A model generated the notes under the pieces. It saw only the letters and a program-made list of their open reading frames with translations. It was not told the origin of the DNA and did no database searches. DNA of 64,000 nucleotides from Amphiura filiformis. Lineage: Eukaryota; Echinodermata; Ophiuroidea; Amphilepidida; Amphiuridae. The translations under genes and the position numbers were made by a program. Of this stretch, positions 21,308 to 32,443 are shown piece by piece. The stretch lies in NCBI RefSeq assembly GCF_039555335.1, contig NC_092628.1:95925782-95989781 (forward strand), in the 5' to 3' direction. Numbering within the stretch: position 1 is the stretch's first letter; every line of letters starts with the position of its first letter.

Positions 21308-24300
21308 ATGGCTGCTAATAAATTCTTGGGACATTACAAGATGGAATCAAGTGACAACCTGGAGGAGTTTATGAAGACATTAGGTAACGTTATTGCTGTT
21401 GTCATTTTATTTTACTGTCGCATATAGTTTACAATGCATTGGTTTCCCGAGCCCATTCGATCATTTTGTTCAAATAATTTATAAAGATTATCATAACTGG
21501 CAAATGATCTTTAAACCTTACTACGACGCCGAGCCTCGCCATGCCCCTGTGAGGAAAATGCATTGCTGTGACAGAAAGTGTATTATTATCAACACGTGTA
21601 GGCTACATATATACCGTTTATCTTTCTCTCTTTTAACAGTTCTCACCCTCTCCTTCTTAATTGCATTTGTATAATAATATTTTATACAAAAATAATTCTT
21701 TTGTTAAGTAATTGAAGACCCATGACGTCGACAGGGGGTAACGGGTACGTTACCCTCGGAGTCTCAGGGCCCGTATACTGGGGGGGCACTTCAATTTGAA
21801 ATGGATAAAGGTGAGGCCCGGGAGGTGAGGGCTGGCACTTTCGCACTAAGGGGCATTCAGTGAGAGCAAAATGTAAAAAATATGGGGTCATTGGGTGAGA
21901 TGAGAGCATGATTTTTGGCATTCGGTGAGAGCAAAATGTAAAAAATGTGGGGTCATTGGGTGAGAACATGACCTTTTTTTAAATGGAATTTGGGTGAGAA
22001 CCTAAACAGCGCCACAGAAACCTCGAAAATCGGATTTCTAGTTCTAAATGGCTTCAAATTTCTTTTGTTTTTTCAAAATAAGTAACAAAATTAGTGATAA
22101 ATGAAAGTTGCTGTTCAAATTGAACTTCAAAGGGTCTTTGGGTGACAGATCAAATTGAATAATAGGGAGTCTTCGGCTGACAAAGCATGTGTTCGTAAAA
22201 AAATTGGGTCTTTGGGTGACAGCGATGCTGAAAGGGGCACACAGGATCACTAAAAGTGGGAAATTTTAGACATTGTTTTGTATTGTATCTTTAAAAATAA
22301 TGATGATAAGTACATAAAAGTATACATTTTCTGAAAGGAAATGACACAAGGAATCCAACTAGCACGGCAGACTTCAACAAAAATGAGTAGTTTTTGAGAA
22401 AAGCGCAAAAATTCCCCCATAACAACTTACTCTAAATACCAAAATTGACGAAAATTGTATATTTTTGTTCTAAAGACACAAATCTAGAAAGTGTTTCCTC
22501 AAATTTTTGAATTTTTTCTTCGTTTTGAAAATATACCTTAAAATATCCCAGATTTTGGTCAAAATTGAAAAAAAAGTCAAATTTTGATCCTTTTTGACTC
22601 ATATTTTTAAAACGAAGGAAAAATTCCAAAATTTAAGAAAAAACTTTCTAGATTTGTGTCTTTAGAACACAAACATGCAATTTTCATCAATTTTGATATT
22701 TAGGGTAAGTTTTTTTGACGGACCGAAAAAAATTGGCATGGAAAATCACTTTTAACGCTTTTCTCAAAAAATGCTCATTTTTGCAGAAGTCTGCCATGCT
22801 AATTTGATTCCTTGTGTCATTTCCTTTCAGAAAATGTATACTTTTATGTACTTATCATCATTACTTTTAAAGGGGGGTAACCCTATTGGTTTTGGATATG
22901 GATTGTCTTTAAAATTACATAATAATATCAAATATCTCCCCCTTTATGCTGCTTTGTGAAAAAACGAGAGCATTTTCAGCGTAAATGTGAATAAATAGCC
23001 AAATTTGCAATCCAATACCTTGTATACGTGAATTGCATTCTGGGTAGGCATGCAACAACAACAATTCCCGTTCGTATGACGAATGCTGACATGCTGCAAT
23101 GCCCGGCCCGTATTGAACGGAAAATATTTGGTTTTTTTTGGTTTTTTCGTACCGTTTCAGAAAAAAAGGAAACAAAATATATTTCCCCTTGCAATATGTA
23201 CATTTCAAATGAATATAAAAAAGTTTGGGTTAAAAATGGAGAGGAAAAAACCTTCCGATACCGGGTTTTGAACCGGGTACCTCTAGGGTAAAAGAACGGC
23301 GCGCTAGCCAATTGAGCTATTTCACCAACTGAAATAATCAAGGAATTGTTTTAATTATATACGGCGGACCGTCTCCTCAGCACTTAGCGTAGTCTCGAGC
23401 CAGACTGTATGTGGCTATCGACGAGGATCGACGAGTGTCAGACCGACGCAAACTGGCTGTGTAGGAGACTACACTTAGCGTAGTTCGCTTTTTCTCTTCC
23501 CATGATCCGAAGTAATTTTATTGTTTACAAACTGGTATACCTGTAAAAACCGCTGTGATTCATGATTTCTCCGGAAATACATCGACTTGGAGCGTCAAAT
23601 TTCAGGATAGTAATGAGAAAAATAGTATCTATTATGTGATACCAAAACCTCATCAACAATGAAAACAAGAAATGTCTTTAAAAAAGACGGCGCAGTGAAT
23701 GAAGAAAAAATGTTGGATTTCACATTCACTGAGAGGACCCAGAGGATGATTTAAGGAAGCCCCATCATGCACTGTAAAAGTGTTATCACTAGAGTTTCAA
23801 CTGCCACTTTACTTTTCAAATCCCATTGAACTCTGTGCAAAAGATGTTGTTTTAGAATTGCCCGTGTGTCATTATTACTTGGTCGATTTCAGATTTAAAG
23901 TGATGTATGCATGAAGGATAATTCACACCTTCTGTAGATAACATAAAATGTGAAATCGACCAACTTTTTGAAGGGGTTTTTATTGTAAATATATCTGTCC
24001 AAATTCAAATTTAACCATGCACGTGTGTATGCAGTGGGCGGGCAGTGGTGTCATGTTCACTCACACAGCTGTGCTAACCGCAAGACTTGCTGGGAAGTGC
24101 TAAAATCATCCTCTGGAGAGGACCTTTGGCTTAAAAATGAGCTTTTAGAAACGACACTGTAAAAAGGAGAATGATGTTTGTTTCCTTTATTTTATTTTGT
24201 CTTAAAAACCCACAATGAGGGCACAAATTAATTTATATGCTGAGTACTTAATTCATTTCTTGGTATACTTAATAACATATGATGACATTTACTTAAAATG

Positions 24301-27300
24301 AAGAACATAATTATTCTCAAGTTTGTACTTAACATAAATGAGTTAAAAAGTTGTATGCATTTGAGCCTTTAATAAGGCCTAGGAATGATTATTAACATAA
24401 TACTGTGGTATGGGGTAATAGCAATTCCTCATTGATAGCATGGATAGTGTCTAAGTCTGATGACGAGTCTTCAGGTTCATATTGTGGTTTGGATATACCA
24501 TTGACTGACATCGGGTATGGCCATTGTTTTCAATTTTGCGATGAATAGTTATATCATTTTATGAACCAATTACAGGTAGGCCTATTTCTGGAAAGCATTA
24601 AGAACAGAGATTAAACTGACCAAAATTCGAAATCAATATTCAGGGTGTACTAGACGATATACAGTGTGTAAAAATGAACTTTTTAAGGAACATGTGGTAT
24701 ATTTTTCTTATCAGGAATATTTTCTCAATCTGAGGACCACAAAATCAAACAGAGCTTGAATTGAAAAAGCCAACCAGAAATATACTTTATTTTGGGTGCG
24801 ATGTTTGCTTCTATGTATACAGGGTGATCAAAATTTACTTCATTAACAGACCTAATTATTTATTCAAAAGGTTTAATTAGTGCTAATTAGCTGCTTAAAC
24901 TGCTTTCAGTCATAAATACTCATTCCAAACCAGAGAATACAATATCTCTTTGTCAGTTTTAGACTACACTTGCAATTCTGATAATTGACTGTTTTACATA
25001 GACCCCTATGAGGGGTGTAAGTATTCATTTTGAAAATATCATTATCATTTCATTTGTTCAAGAAAAATGTCACGCCGTCAGTCTTTTGGGAGTCTCAACT
25101 TATAACCGCATGGTCCTTTACACTGCGCCATTAGGCCTATCAATTTAATACCCAGACCGAATAGGCTATTTAGTAATAAATAAAGCAACTTGAAACAAAA
25201 TGATGGAGAAATTATCACTTTCGTAAAAACAAAATAGTATGGTCCACAACAAAGAAGTCCTAAACAAACTGTAGGCCGAAACAACGGCCGAAAATTGCAT
25301 AAAAATAGCTGACATGTACCGAAATATAAAAAACTGCATTTGGTACATTTTACAGGTTCACTTTACCATGCTTACAGCACGGTGTGTCAATTGCGGGAAA
25401 TCCGTCAAGGTGTCCCGAAGAATAATCATTTACAGTTGAGTCACGGTCACCGGCCATCTCGTTTGCATATCCATATTAAACTACAGCGCCTCTAATGACG
25501 TGCATGCACTGTTACTGTGCGACTGAACAACCTTTGTTTATTACTTTAGACAGATCAGCACGCTGTGATTGGATGTACTAGGCCTATGTAAATAAGTAAG
25601 TTGTTGTTGTAATGGTAACACACCATACTTTGGTAACACGAAACTTCACCCATCCCATCCACATGTAATGACACGTGATACAGTTTTTGAAAGCTAACTC
25701 CCCAGGCTAAATCCATATTCCTCCGCCGGCAAAAATATAGCCCATGATAAAATTAATCATAGTTATAATTATTTTCTTCAAATGTGGTTGTCGGGTTCAG
25801 TATACCACAATTAATACAACAATAAAACAATTCCCACCAGATAATTACTTGATATGTAGGCCTATACTTTCTCAATCTAAACCTGAGGTATAATATGGTT
25901 TCAGATCTAAACCAAAATCAGTACCACTGACGTCATCTCTGTCTACCAACCAAGTTATCAAAATTTGTCTATGGCATATGCAAGGTATTCTACCGGGGCA
26001 ATACACTAGGATAAATTATTACTTGTGCTGTGATAGTTGCCACCTGCGACGTGATTGGAAATTATGCACATTTACAAAAACATAGGCCTACGTTTAAACT
26101 GCTAAAATACATCACGCATTTTGACTATAAACTCATCTATACCATTTTACTAGAAATGTACTATCTCCAAGGACGCTACGACCAACTCAACGAACTCATG
26201 CATATGCAAACGAGCCCAATCCCTATGCTAAATCAGGGGTGTGAGAGTAGAAATTGACAGGACGCATGCTCAGCTAATGCTTGTAGCTAATATTCCTCAT
26301 GCAAGGAGCCCAGGTTGAGTGTGTTGTTGAAAATCATTGCATTAAAAAACACTTCTTTCAATGAAATCGCATATAAAATCAATGGATACACAACCAAAAT
26401 TCTACAAAAGTCAATCTTTATATTAATAAAGCTATCGATGTGTACGAAAAACTTCAGTGGTACAAAATGCCTTTCACATTCGAAAATTTCAGTATAGTAA
26501 CACCCAGCCAATTCAGAATTAATGCAGCACTGCTGCAAAAATCGGGGGGATGATGCTGTCGATCGGGTTACGGACCTTTAAAGATACAATACAAAACAAT
26601 GTCTAAAAATTCCGACTTTGAGTGATCCTGTGTGCCCCCTTAACAGCCCTACATACGCGTTACCTCCAAAGTTTGAGTGTCCCCGGGCTCGTACATACAT
26701 AATTCTATAATCATTTATCAAAAACGTATTTGTAATTTTACTATTGATAAAACACATATATTTTTAGACAAAAAATGAACAAGCTGTAGCCCAGAGACAC
26801 GGATTAAAGTGCAAAAATATGTTAATAAGTTATTCGATTGAATAGTTTTTCCGACAGAAAAACCGTAATCTGGAAAACGCACATTCGGCCCATTTATCTG
26901 CAACATGCCGTATTAGTACAGTATGACGCTCATGCAGTACATGAAGACTGAAGAGTGTGTGAGTTAACTTGTTCGGTGTCGGGCGGTATGTGGGGTATGC
27001 TGGGATGGATGGGGTTTTTGCAGTGGCGTAGCGACGGTAGCGTAGGGGCACGGCCCCCAATCGATTGCAAAATTAAAAAAATCCCATAGGAAAATTGCCA
27101 AAAACCCATAATTATGATGACCCACTCTACAAAATGTACGCCACTGGGTTTTTGTTAGGTAATTCTTGCTGGGATATAAAGCAACACCATTTATTTCTTT
27201 GTCTTTCAAAAACATATGCATCATATGTCTCGATAAACATTAATATTGTAATATCTTTATGACAGAACTTTTATGTTTGTTTTTTCTTTAATAACAAACT

Positions 27301-29044
27301 TATTTCGGTATATGCCTCTATTATTTAATTTTCATTTGTTATTTTTCATATATTTCAGGTGTCAATATCGTGCTTCGTAAAATCGGCATGTCGAGTTATC
27401 CTGATTTGACAGTGGAGCAAATCGAAGGCGACCATTACAAAATCCACGAATGGACGATGGTTAAGTCACATATATGGGATTTCACATTGGGTCAAGAATT
27501 TAAAGACAAAACTGTAGATGGTAGGAATGTATTGGTGAGTATAATTTGTATAAAGGAAGGTTTTCCAATGTTATGATAGAAAAGAGGGGTCCAAAAAGTG
27601 GGCTCCAGCAAACGTCAAATGATGGTGGCCAAAGTTTTCTCTATTTTGTTTTTAGCTTGCGTTCATATAAAATCCACAGAACAGATCCATACAAGATGCT
27701 AGGCTGTGTTATTGACTGTTTCTTCCTTTACTTACATGTTGCTCCTGGCAAACTATAGGCCTATCATTTATTGTAATTTTCAAAAGATGCACATATCATT
27801 CAGGAATATTAAACTCTCCAAGTATATGACGGATAATTAATTCGCACACGTGCATTTGTCAAGCTTTATCAAATTTGACCGTGGAATGCATGCAATGTGT
27901 TCAGCGATTTACCCTTATCTTTAAAATGGTTACAAAAGACATACTTTTTGACAAAAACTTAATTGGCTCTATTATTGGACGTCAATTAACAATAAGGTTA
28001 GCGACGCTCATAATTTTGTAGCTGTGTGTCTGATACTTATTTGTTCGTTTAATCTTTTTTCAGACAACTATTAAAATAGAAGGAGACAAGTTAGTACAAA
28101 TTGAGAAACCGGCAAGTGGGAAAGGAAAAGTTCCTTCTTATACATGGGAACTCAAAGACAATAATGATCTCCATATAGTAAGTAGGGCTATGTGAATAAA
28201 TTAACCTACTAATATTATTGTTTATTCTCTCGTAACGTAATCGGGCGTCACTCATATCACTTCCTCACCCCAAGTTCATTCATTCACGAATATCTTTTAT
28301 CTTTAACCCGTTTAATAATATTATATTAATTGATAAAAGAGAAAACCGTAATAATTCATTATCTCGTGAGAATAACTGCAGGTTTTACAAACAAGACCAT
28401 CTATGTGCACCCAATTTGATAACATAATGGATGTATGGCAACGATACAGGGCATATTCGATTCTTACAGGGTGCATTTCAAAAAATGTTACAATTTTATT
28501 TATTTATTTATTTATTTATTTATGTAGAAGAAAATGGATATCGAACACAATTTTTTCTTGATGGTATGTAGCATGATGTCAGCAAAGTCAGGATTTCTTT
28601 TTTCTATGTGATTTCGAGCTTTTGCAAAAATTCATCAGTTCTAAGAGCAAGTTAATACTACACATGGAGCCATATAATTATAAAGGCATTTCAATTTAGA
28701 GGTTTTGAATTTTGATCACACCACATCAAATATAGAGAAAAGTGGACTAACTAGGATTTCTCTACTTTATGCAAATCGCCATGATCTTTGGATGTAGATT
28801 CTGAAATATTGTTCTTTCGATTGCAACATTTTTTGAGATACACGTCTGTATTAATGTAATTACCGTATTGTATGTAAAATTGGTTTGTGAAATGCCCGGG
28901 TGAAATGGTGATGATGCTGTTGTCGGTGTTTTTAAGGCGTAATATTTTGCCAATTTTTAATTATTTATGCCAATGTTTTTATTTTCCCAGACATATGAAT
29001 TGGAAGGTGTGATATGCAACAGAGAGTACAAGCGACTGAAGTAA
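21308..29044 (+). CDS. Fatty-acid-binding protein, type B, copy 2 (four exons)
   Basis: Exons are 21308-21383, 27359-27534, 28064-28177 and 28991-29044, the same lengths as in B1 (76, 176, 114, 54 nt) and the same splice phases, giving 139 residues. Exons 1 and 4 encode the same peptide as B1. Exon 2 differs at a handful of places (TVEQIEG versus TMEHIEG, KIHEWTMVK versus KINEWTMIK). Exon 3 differs more (TTIKIEGDKLVQIEKPASGK). Arg-x-Tyr at the C-terminus is kept and the Arg106 position is again Trp (SYTWEL). Intron 1 is 6 kb and holds a large palindrome, a tRNA-like segment and two hAT MITEs. A recent duplicate of B1 by sequence and by colinear introns; expression is unknown. Confidence 0.9.
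21780..22260. repeat. Dispersed GGTCTTTGGGTGACA repeat, copy 1
   Basis: Contains two near-identical blocks with GAGAGCAAAATGTAAAAAAT and TGGGGTCATTGGGTGA, then AAATTAGTGATAAATGAAAG and GGGTCTTTGGGTGACA units. The same order of words recurs at 51765-52055 in a prominin intron, and an inverted tail of the family is at 26578-26640. Class unknown. Confidence 0.55.
22289..22872. repeat. 584-bp near-perfect palindrome in B2 intron 1
   Basis: The left arm from CTTTAAAAATAATGATGATA and the right arm ending TATCATCATTACTTTTAAAG are inverted copies. They share ACATAAAAGTATACATTTTC, AATGACACAAGGAATC and GACACAAATCTAGAAAGT at mirrored places almost to the centre. The region just to its left continues uninterrupted in the inverted copy at 26578-26640, so the palindrome looks inserted. 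Transcribed, it would fold into a long hairpin. Confidence 0.75.
23252..23329 (-). other. tRNA-like segment (pseudo-tRNA or SINE head)
   Basis: On the - strand TAGCTCAATTGG fits a pol III A box and GGTTCAAAACC resembles a B box with a changed base, at tRNA-like spacing, followed by a T6 run. Acceptor and anticodon stems do not pair properly, so it is not a working tRNA. A tRNA-derived SINE head is the likeliest reading. Confidence 0.45.
23740..24116. mobile_element. hAT-type MITE, 377 bp, copy 2
   Basis: Same length and sequence family as 6922-7298, with ends CAGAGGATGATTTAAG and AAATCATCCTCTGG. The 8-bp duplication AGAGGACC is at 23732-23739 and 24117-24124. It sits at a different place in intron 1 from the B1 copy, so the two are independent insertions. 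Confidence 0.85.
24125..26700. other. B2 intron 1, middle part, no further element resolved
   Basis: AT-rich sequence. A CAGGGTGATCAAAATTTACTTC-like single end lies near 24829. The 26578-26640 end carries an inverted tail of the 21780 repeat family. Open frames have no domain. Confidence 0.4.
27021..27146. mobile_element. hAT-type MITE, 126 bp, in B2 intron 1
   Basis: Ends CAGTGGCGTAGCGACGG and TGTACGCCACTG are flanked by an exact 8-bp duplication GGTTTTTG (27013-27020, 27147-27154). The colinear B1 site near 8884-8900 (GGATGGGGTGTTTGTTATGG) is empty. Confidence 0.85.
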
Positions 29045-29216
29045 GCTGCACCGTGACGAAGAATCGACAAAATATCGATGGACATTCGATTGAGTATCGA
29101 TGAACAATTAATAAAGTATCGACGAAACAGGCGACTGATGTTGTAATATGAATTGATGTAATTTGTTACCATGTTTTGGATTCTGAAAAGTGCAATAAAA
29201 TCTCAAAAAGGAGATC

Positions 29217-29650
29217 ATGGGGGGGGGGTACTCAGTACAAATTACCATACGGGGATGTGCCGCAAATATTTTCTGCCTTTCGGTATATCAATGACCCCTT
29301 TTCTAGACCAACTTTCGTATATAAGGATGGGTCCTTTTTATATACGGTCATTTTTTTCCTCAAAATTGTCTAATATTTTTTCTCGGAAAATAGCCCAATT
29401 TTGCCTCACTGTAGCCAATATGTTTAAAAATTGCCCCATAATTTATTTTTTTTTTTTTTTTTTGGGGAATAGTAAAACTACTGTACAACAATTTGTGTTA
29501 AATTTGGCCGAAAATCTTAGACATTTGGTATATGGGTCCGAATTTCTTGCAATATTGGTATATCGATGGGTCCACTTTCAAATTCTTAGCGGCACACCCT
29601 ACCCAAACCGAACTTGAGTACCCGCCCGCCCCCGCCCCCGATATTCGGGG
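29217..29650. mobile_element. GGGGGTACTC-ended insertion 3' of B2
   Basis: A left run of G followed by TACTCAGTACAAATTACC is mirrored by GAACTTGAGTACCCGCCC near 29605-29625. The flanking DNA (GTGCAAT before, TCTGCTTnAAAGANATCAAATCAACGG after) is continuous in B1 at about 14240-14285, so the element entered B2 after duplication. Exact ends and target duplication are not resolved. Confidence 0.5.
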
Positions 29651-29834
29651 ATTCCGGGGTTCATTTCTGCTTAAAAGATATCAAATCAACGGCTATCCGG
29701 AAAATAAATCAAATTATATAAATTCCCATGATATTTTCAAATATCTAGGCCTTCTTAATTACAATGTATTATATTTTAATACAAACAATATTGGAAACTG
29801 CAGCACCGGGCAGTAATATTGTGCAAGTAAACCA

Positions 29835-29840
29835 AATAAA
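29835..29840 (+). promoter_or_regulatory. Candidate poly(A) signal of B2
   Basis: AATAAA in the same conserved block as 14433-14438. An earlier AATAAA at about 29194 is closer to the stop, so the true site is open. Confidence 0.4.
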
Positions 29841-30070
29841 AATTCCTTTTAAAAGGAAATAGTAGATTACCGGTACATGATTTATTCCTTTTATTCCAAA
29901 ATAGTGCATCTTTTCAAACTCGCTGTATTATACTGTAGGCCTAAATGCTTAGTAGTTTCATAGTTATAGTCGTCAATGATGTTGAGGTCTCGGATTTAAG
30001 ATGTATACTCTATTTTTTTTTTTGTATAAAACTCTATTCGAAAAGAAAGTTATCGGCCTCTGCGTATTGT

Positions 30071-30770
30071 TCCCAGCAAATACAAAAATGTTTAAAACGT
30101 TATAATAAATAAATAAATATAAATAATAAATTTCGGAATTTATATAGCGCTTTTTCCAGAGGATTCAAAGCGCTGTAATTTCGCTGCGTGGTGAATCATC
30201 ACAATCAGATCGCATCAACTAGGCTAGTTGCAGCCGAACCCGGCGCAAACCTATCCGCACTTAGATTGTAACATCCACCAATTATCTGTGCAGCTCCCCA
30301 GATTCCATTGGGTGAAGGAAGTGTTTGATAACCAAACAACTAATCACCGATTTTGAAAGCAGGAGGAAACCGGAGATCCCGGAGAAAACCTGCGAGAGCG
30401 AGCATGGATCGGGATAAACCAAATGCACATGAGTCCTTGGGCCGCGCCGGGGCTTGAACCCGGGACCTCAGTGGTGCAAAGCGAGGGAATTACCGCTGCG
30501 CTAACTCACCCTCCCATAAACATTGTATAAATACGTTTTGGTTTTGGTCAAAACGTTTTATAACATTTAAATGTCAGGTTATATAGAGCCATGAAAGCAT
30601 TTATAAAACGCTTTATATGAAAAAACACCACAACAACCTTGTTAAAATGTTATCAAAATGTTATTGTAAAATATCTTTGGCAAACATTGTTGCAAAAAAT
30701 ATTTTCCGAATGTTATTATAACCCGACATTTAAACGTTGTCTGTAAAACGTTTTGTGTTTGATGGGTTTC
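30071..30770. mobile_element. CCCAGCAAA-type MITE split by a SINE
   Basis: The left end CCCAGCAAATACAAAAATG and the right end AACGTTTTGTGTTTGATGGG are inverted, with AACATTTAAATGTC and GACATTTAAACGTT mirrored inside. A SINE (30103-30515) interrupts the left arm. Related copies are at about 31890-32058 and 45749-45996. Confidence 0.6.
30103..30515 (-). mobile_element. tRNA-derived SINE
   Basis: The - strand head GGGTGAGTTAGCGCAGCGG (A box TTAGCGCAGCGG) is followed by GGTCCCGGGTTCAAGCCCC (B box), then a body with TTTTCTCCGGGATCTCCGG and TTTCCTCC. A tail of CTTTGAATCC and AGCGCTATATAAATT leads to an AT-rich end (TTATTTATATTTATTT-like). This head-body-tail order is typical of metazoan tRNA SINEs. 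Confidence 0.85.
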
Positions 30771-31113
30771 CACCTCATGACACATATCTTGTTTTGATCT
30801 TTCTTGACCATCGCGAAGTTGATTTTTTATTATTATTTTGTTAAATACTTTTTTTAATAAGAAAAGTACAGAATTCGTTTTATTTTAACTATTAAAATTA
30901 TTGTAAACAATGCTGCAAACTTCCAACAGTGACGTTAGAATGTATAGTGTAACAACCTTTTAGTTAGTGTTATGTTTTGGCAGTCTTTTCTTTTACCCTT
31001 TTTGTTTTTGTACTACTGCATCAACGATCAGTGCTCTCACGTTTATTCTTACAAATTTGTCATTATTTCTCAAGTATCCCTCACTTGTCTCATTAAGGCA
31101 AGTCTGCAGTTTA

Positions 31114-31582
31114 GGGGTGGTGCAATAATTACGTGTACCCCCGGGGTGAATTATAGGGGGGGGGGCAAAGATTTTTTGGCAGGCCAGAAGGGGGGGGGCA
31201 AGCATTTTTTGGCAGGTCAAAAGGGGTCAAGCGATTTTGGCAGGTCGAAAGGGGGGGCAAGCAATTTTTGGTACAGATATTTTGGGTACCGTTTCTATAT
31301 TACGCCCTAAAAAGGCGTAGGAAAACATTAGAAACACATTCAAATATGCAAAATTTCCTGCTCGCTGCGCTCGCATTATATCATGTTTTAAATTCGGGTT
31401 CCCCAAAATCTTGCATGTGTAAGGGGGCAAAGATTTTTGGCACATCAAAGGGGGGGCAAAGGTTTTTGGCACGTCGAAAGGGGGGCAAAGATTTTTGGCA
31501 CGGCCAAAGGGGGGCAAGCGATTTTGGCAGACCATTTTGAAAATTCACCCCCCAGGGGTACACATAATTATTGCACAACCCC
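31114..31582. mobile_element. PIF/Harbinger-like MITE with internal short tandem repeats
   Basis: Ends GGGGTGGTGCAATAATTA and TAATTATTGCACAACCCC are flanked by TTA (31111-31113, 31583-31585). Inside, both arms hold several units of about 30 bp of the form GGGGGGCAAAGATTTTTGGCA. Confidence 0.7.
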
Positions 31583-31889
31583 TTAGCTGCTTTAGAGGAC
31601 GTGCAACTCAAGTAAGGACCCTTGTCCCCTACAGGATTGACCTAATCACCCTTCCCATCCCAATAAAAACACCAAGACGTGTAGTTTGCGAATGTGCACC
31701 TTTTAGTGGAGGGCATCTTTTTTCTAACATTCGTTGGATCCGGAGGCACCAACTGCAACGACCCTATGCTTAGTTGTAGGCCTACTATAAAACAAAAACA
31801 TACCCCACAGCAATAACAACTTTATTTTAACAAAACGCCAAGAAAATAAAAAGTTTGTAACAAAAATAATAACAACTTTATTTTATTTT

Positions 31890-32058
31890 GGGCTTTGGTT
31901 TAGGTCAAAACGTTTTTATAATATTAAATGTCGGGTTATATAAAACGTTTTGTATGAAAACACATTACAACAATTTCACATTACAACATTTAAACGTTTT
32001 CTGCCAACCTTTTATAACCTTTCGCGAATGATGTCGAAAACGTTCTGTGTTTGCTGCG
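31890..32058. mobile_element. CCCAGCAAA-type MITE remnant
   Basis: Contains GGTCAAAACGTTTTTATAAT, GTCGGGTTATATAAAACGTT and the right end AACGTTCTGTGTTTGCTG. The left end is lost. Confidence 0.5.
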
Positions 32059-32443
32059 TAAAGCGCTTAGTGACATATCACTGCAGAAACAAGTGTTAAT
32101 ATATAAACACTTTTGAGGAAGACTTAAAATATGTAATAAACACTATAAAATGCACACCACTTGTAACAATAACGCACCAATTTGAACACTTTTCTTAACA
32201 CTTACACTTGAACGTCAGTTTTAAAACGTATATAAATCTGAACATATAATGTTAAATTTGTAACATATATGTTGCCTTTATTAACACGTATGTTACATTG
32301 ACCACAATAACGTGTTAGTAAGTTAACATTTCCTTTTATCAATTAATTATCTGATGCAGGGGACATTGGATCAAAGGGCATCCAGAGATCATAGGGTTAA
32401 ATTACTCTCTTTGGACAGAAAAATACCTATTGCGAGAAATTAA

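Noticed and set aside
23252-23329. Functional tRNA gene.
   Set aside because: Acceptor and anticodon stems do not form and the B box is altered.
29171-29617. 148-codon open frame on the + strand 3' of B2.
   Set aside because: It lies largely inside the GGGGGTACTC-ended insertion and includes a T-run; judged a chance frame.
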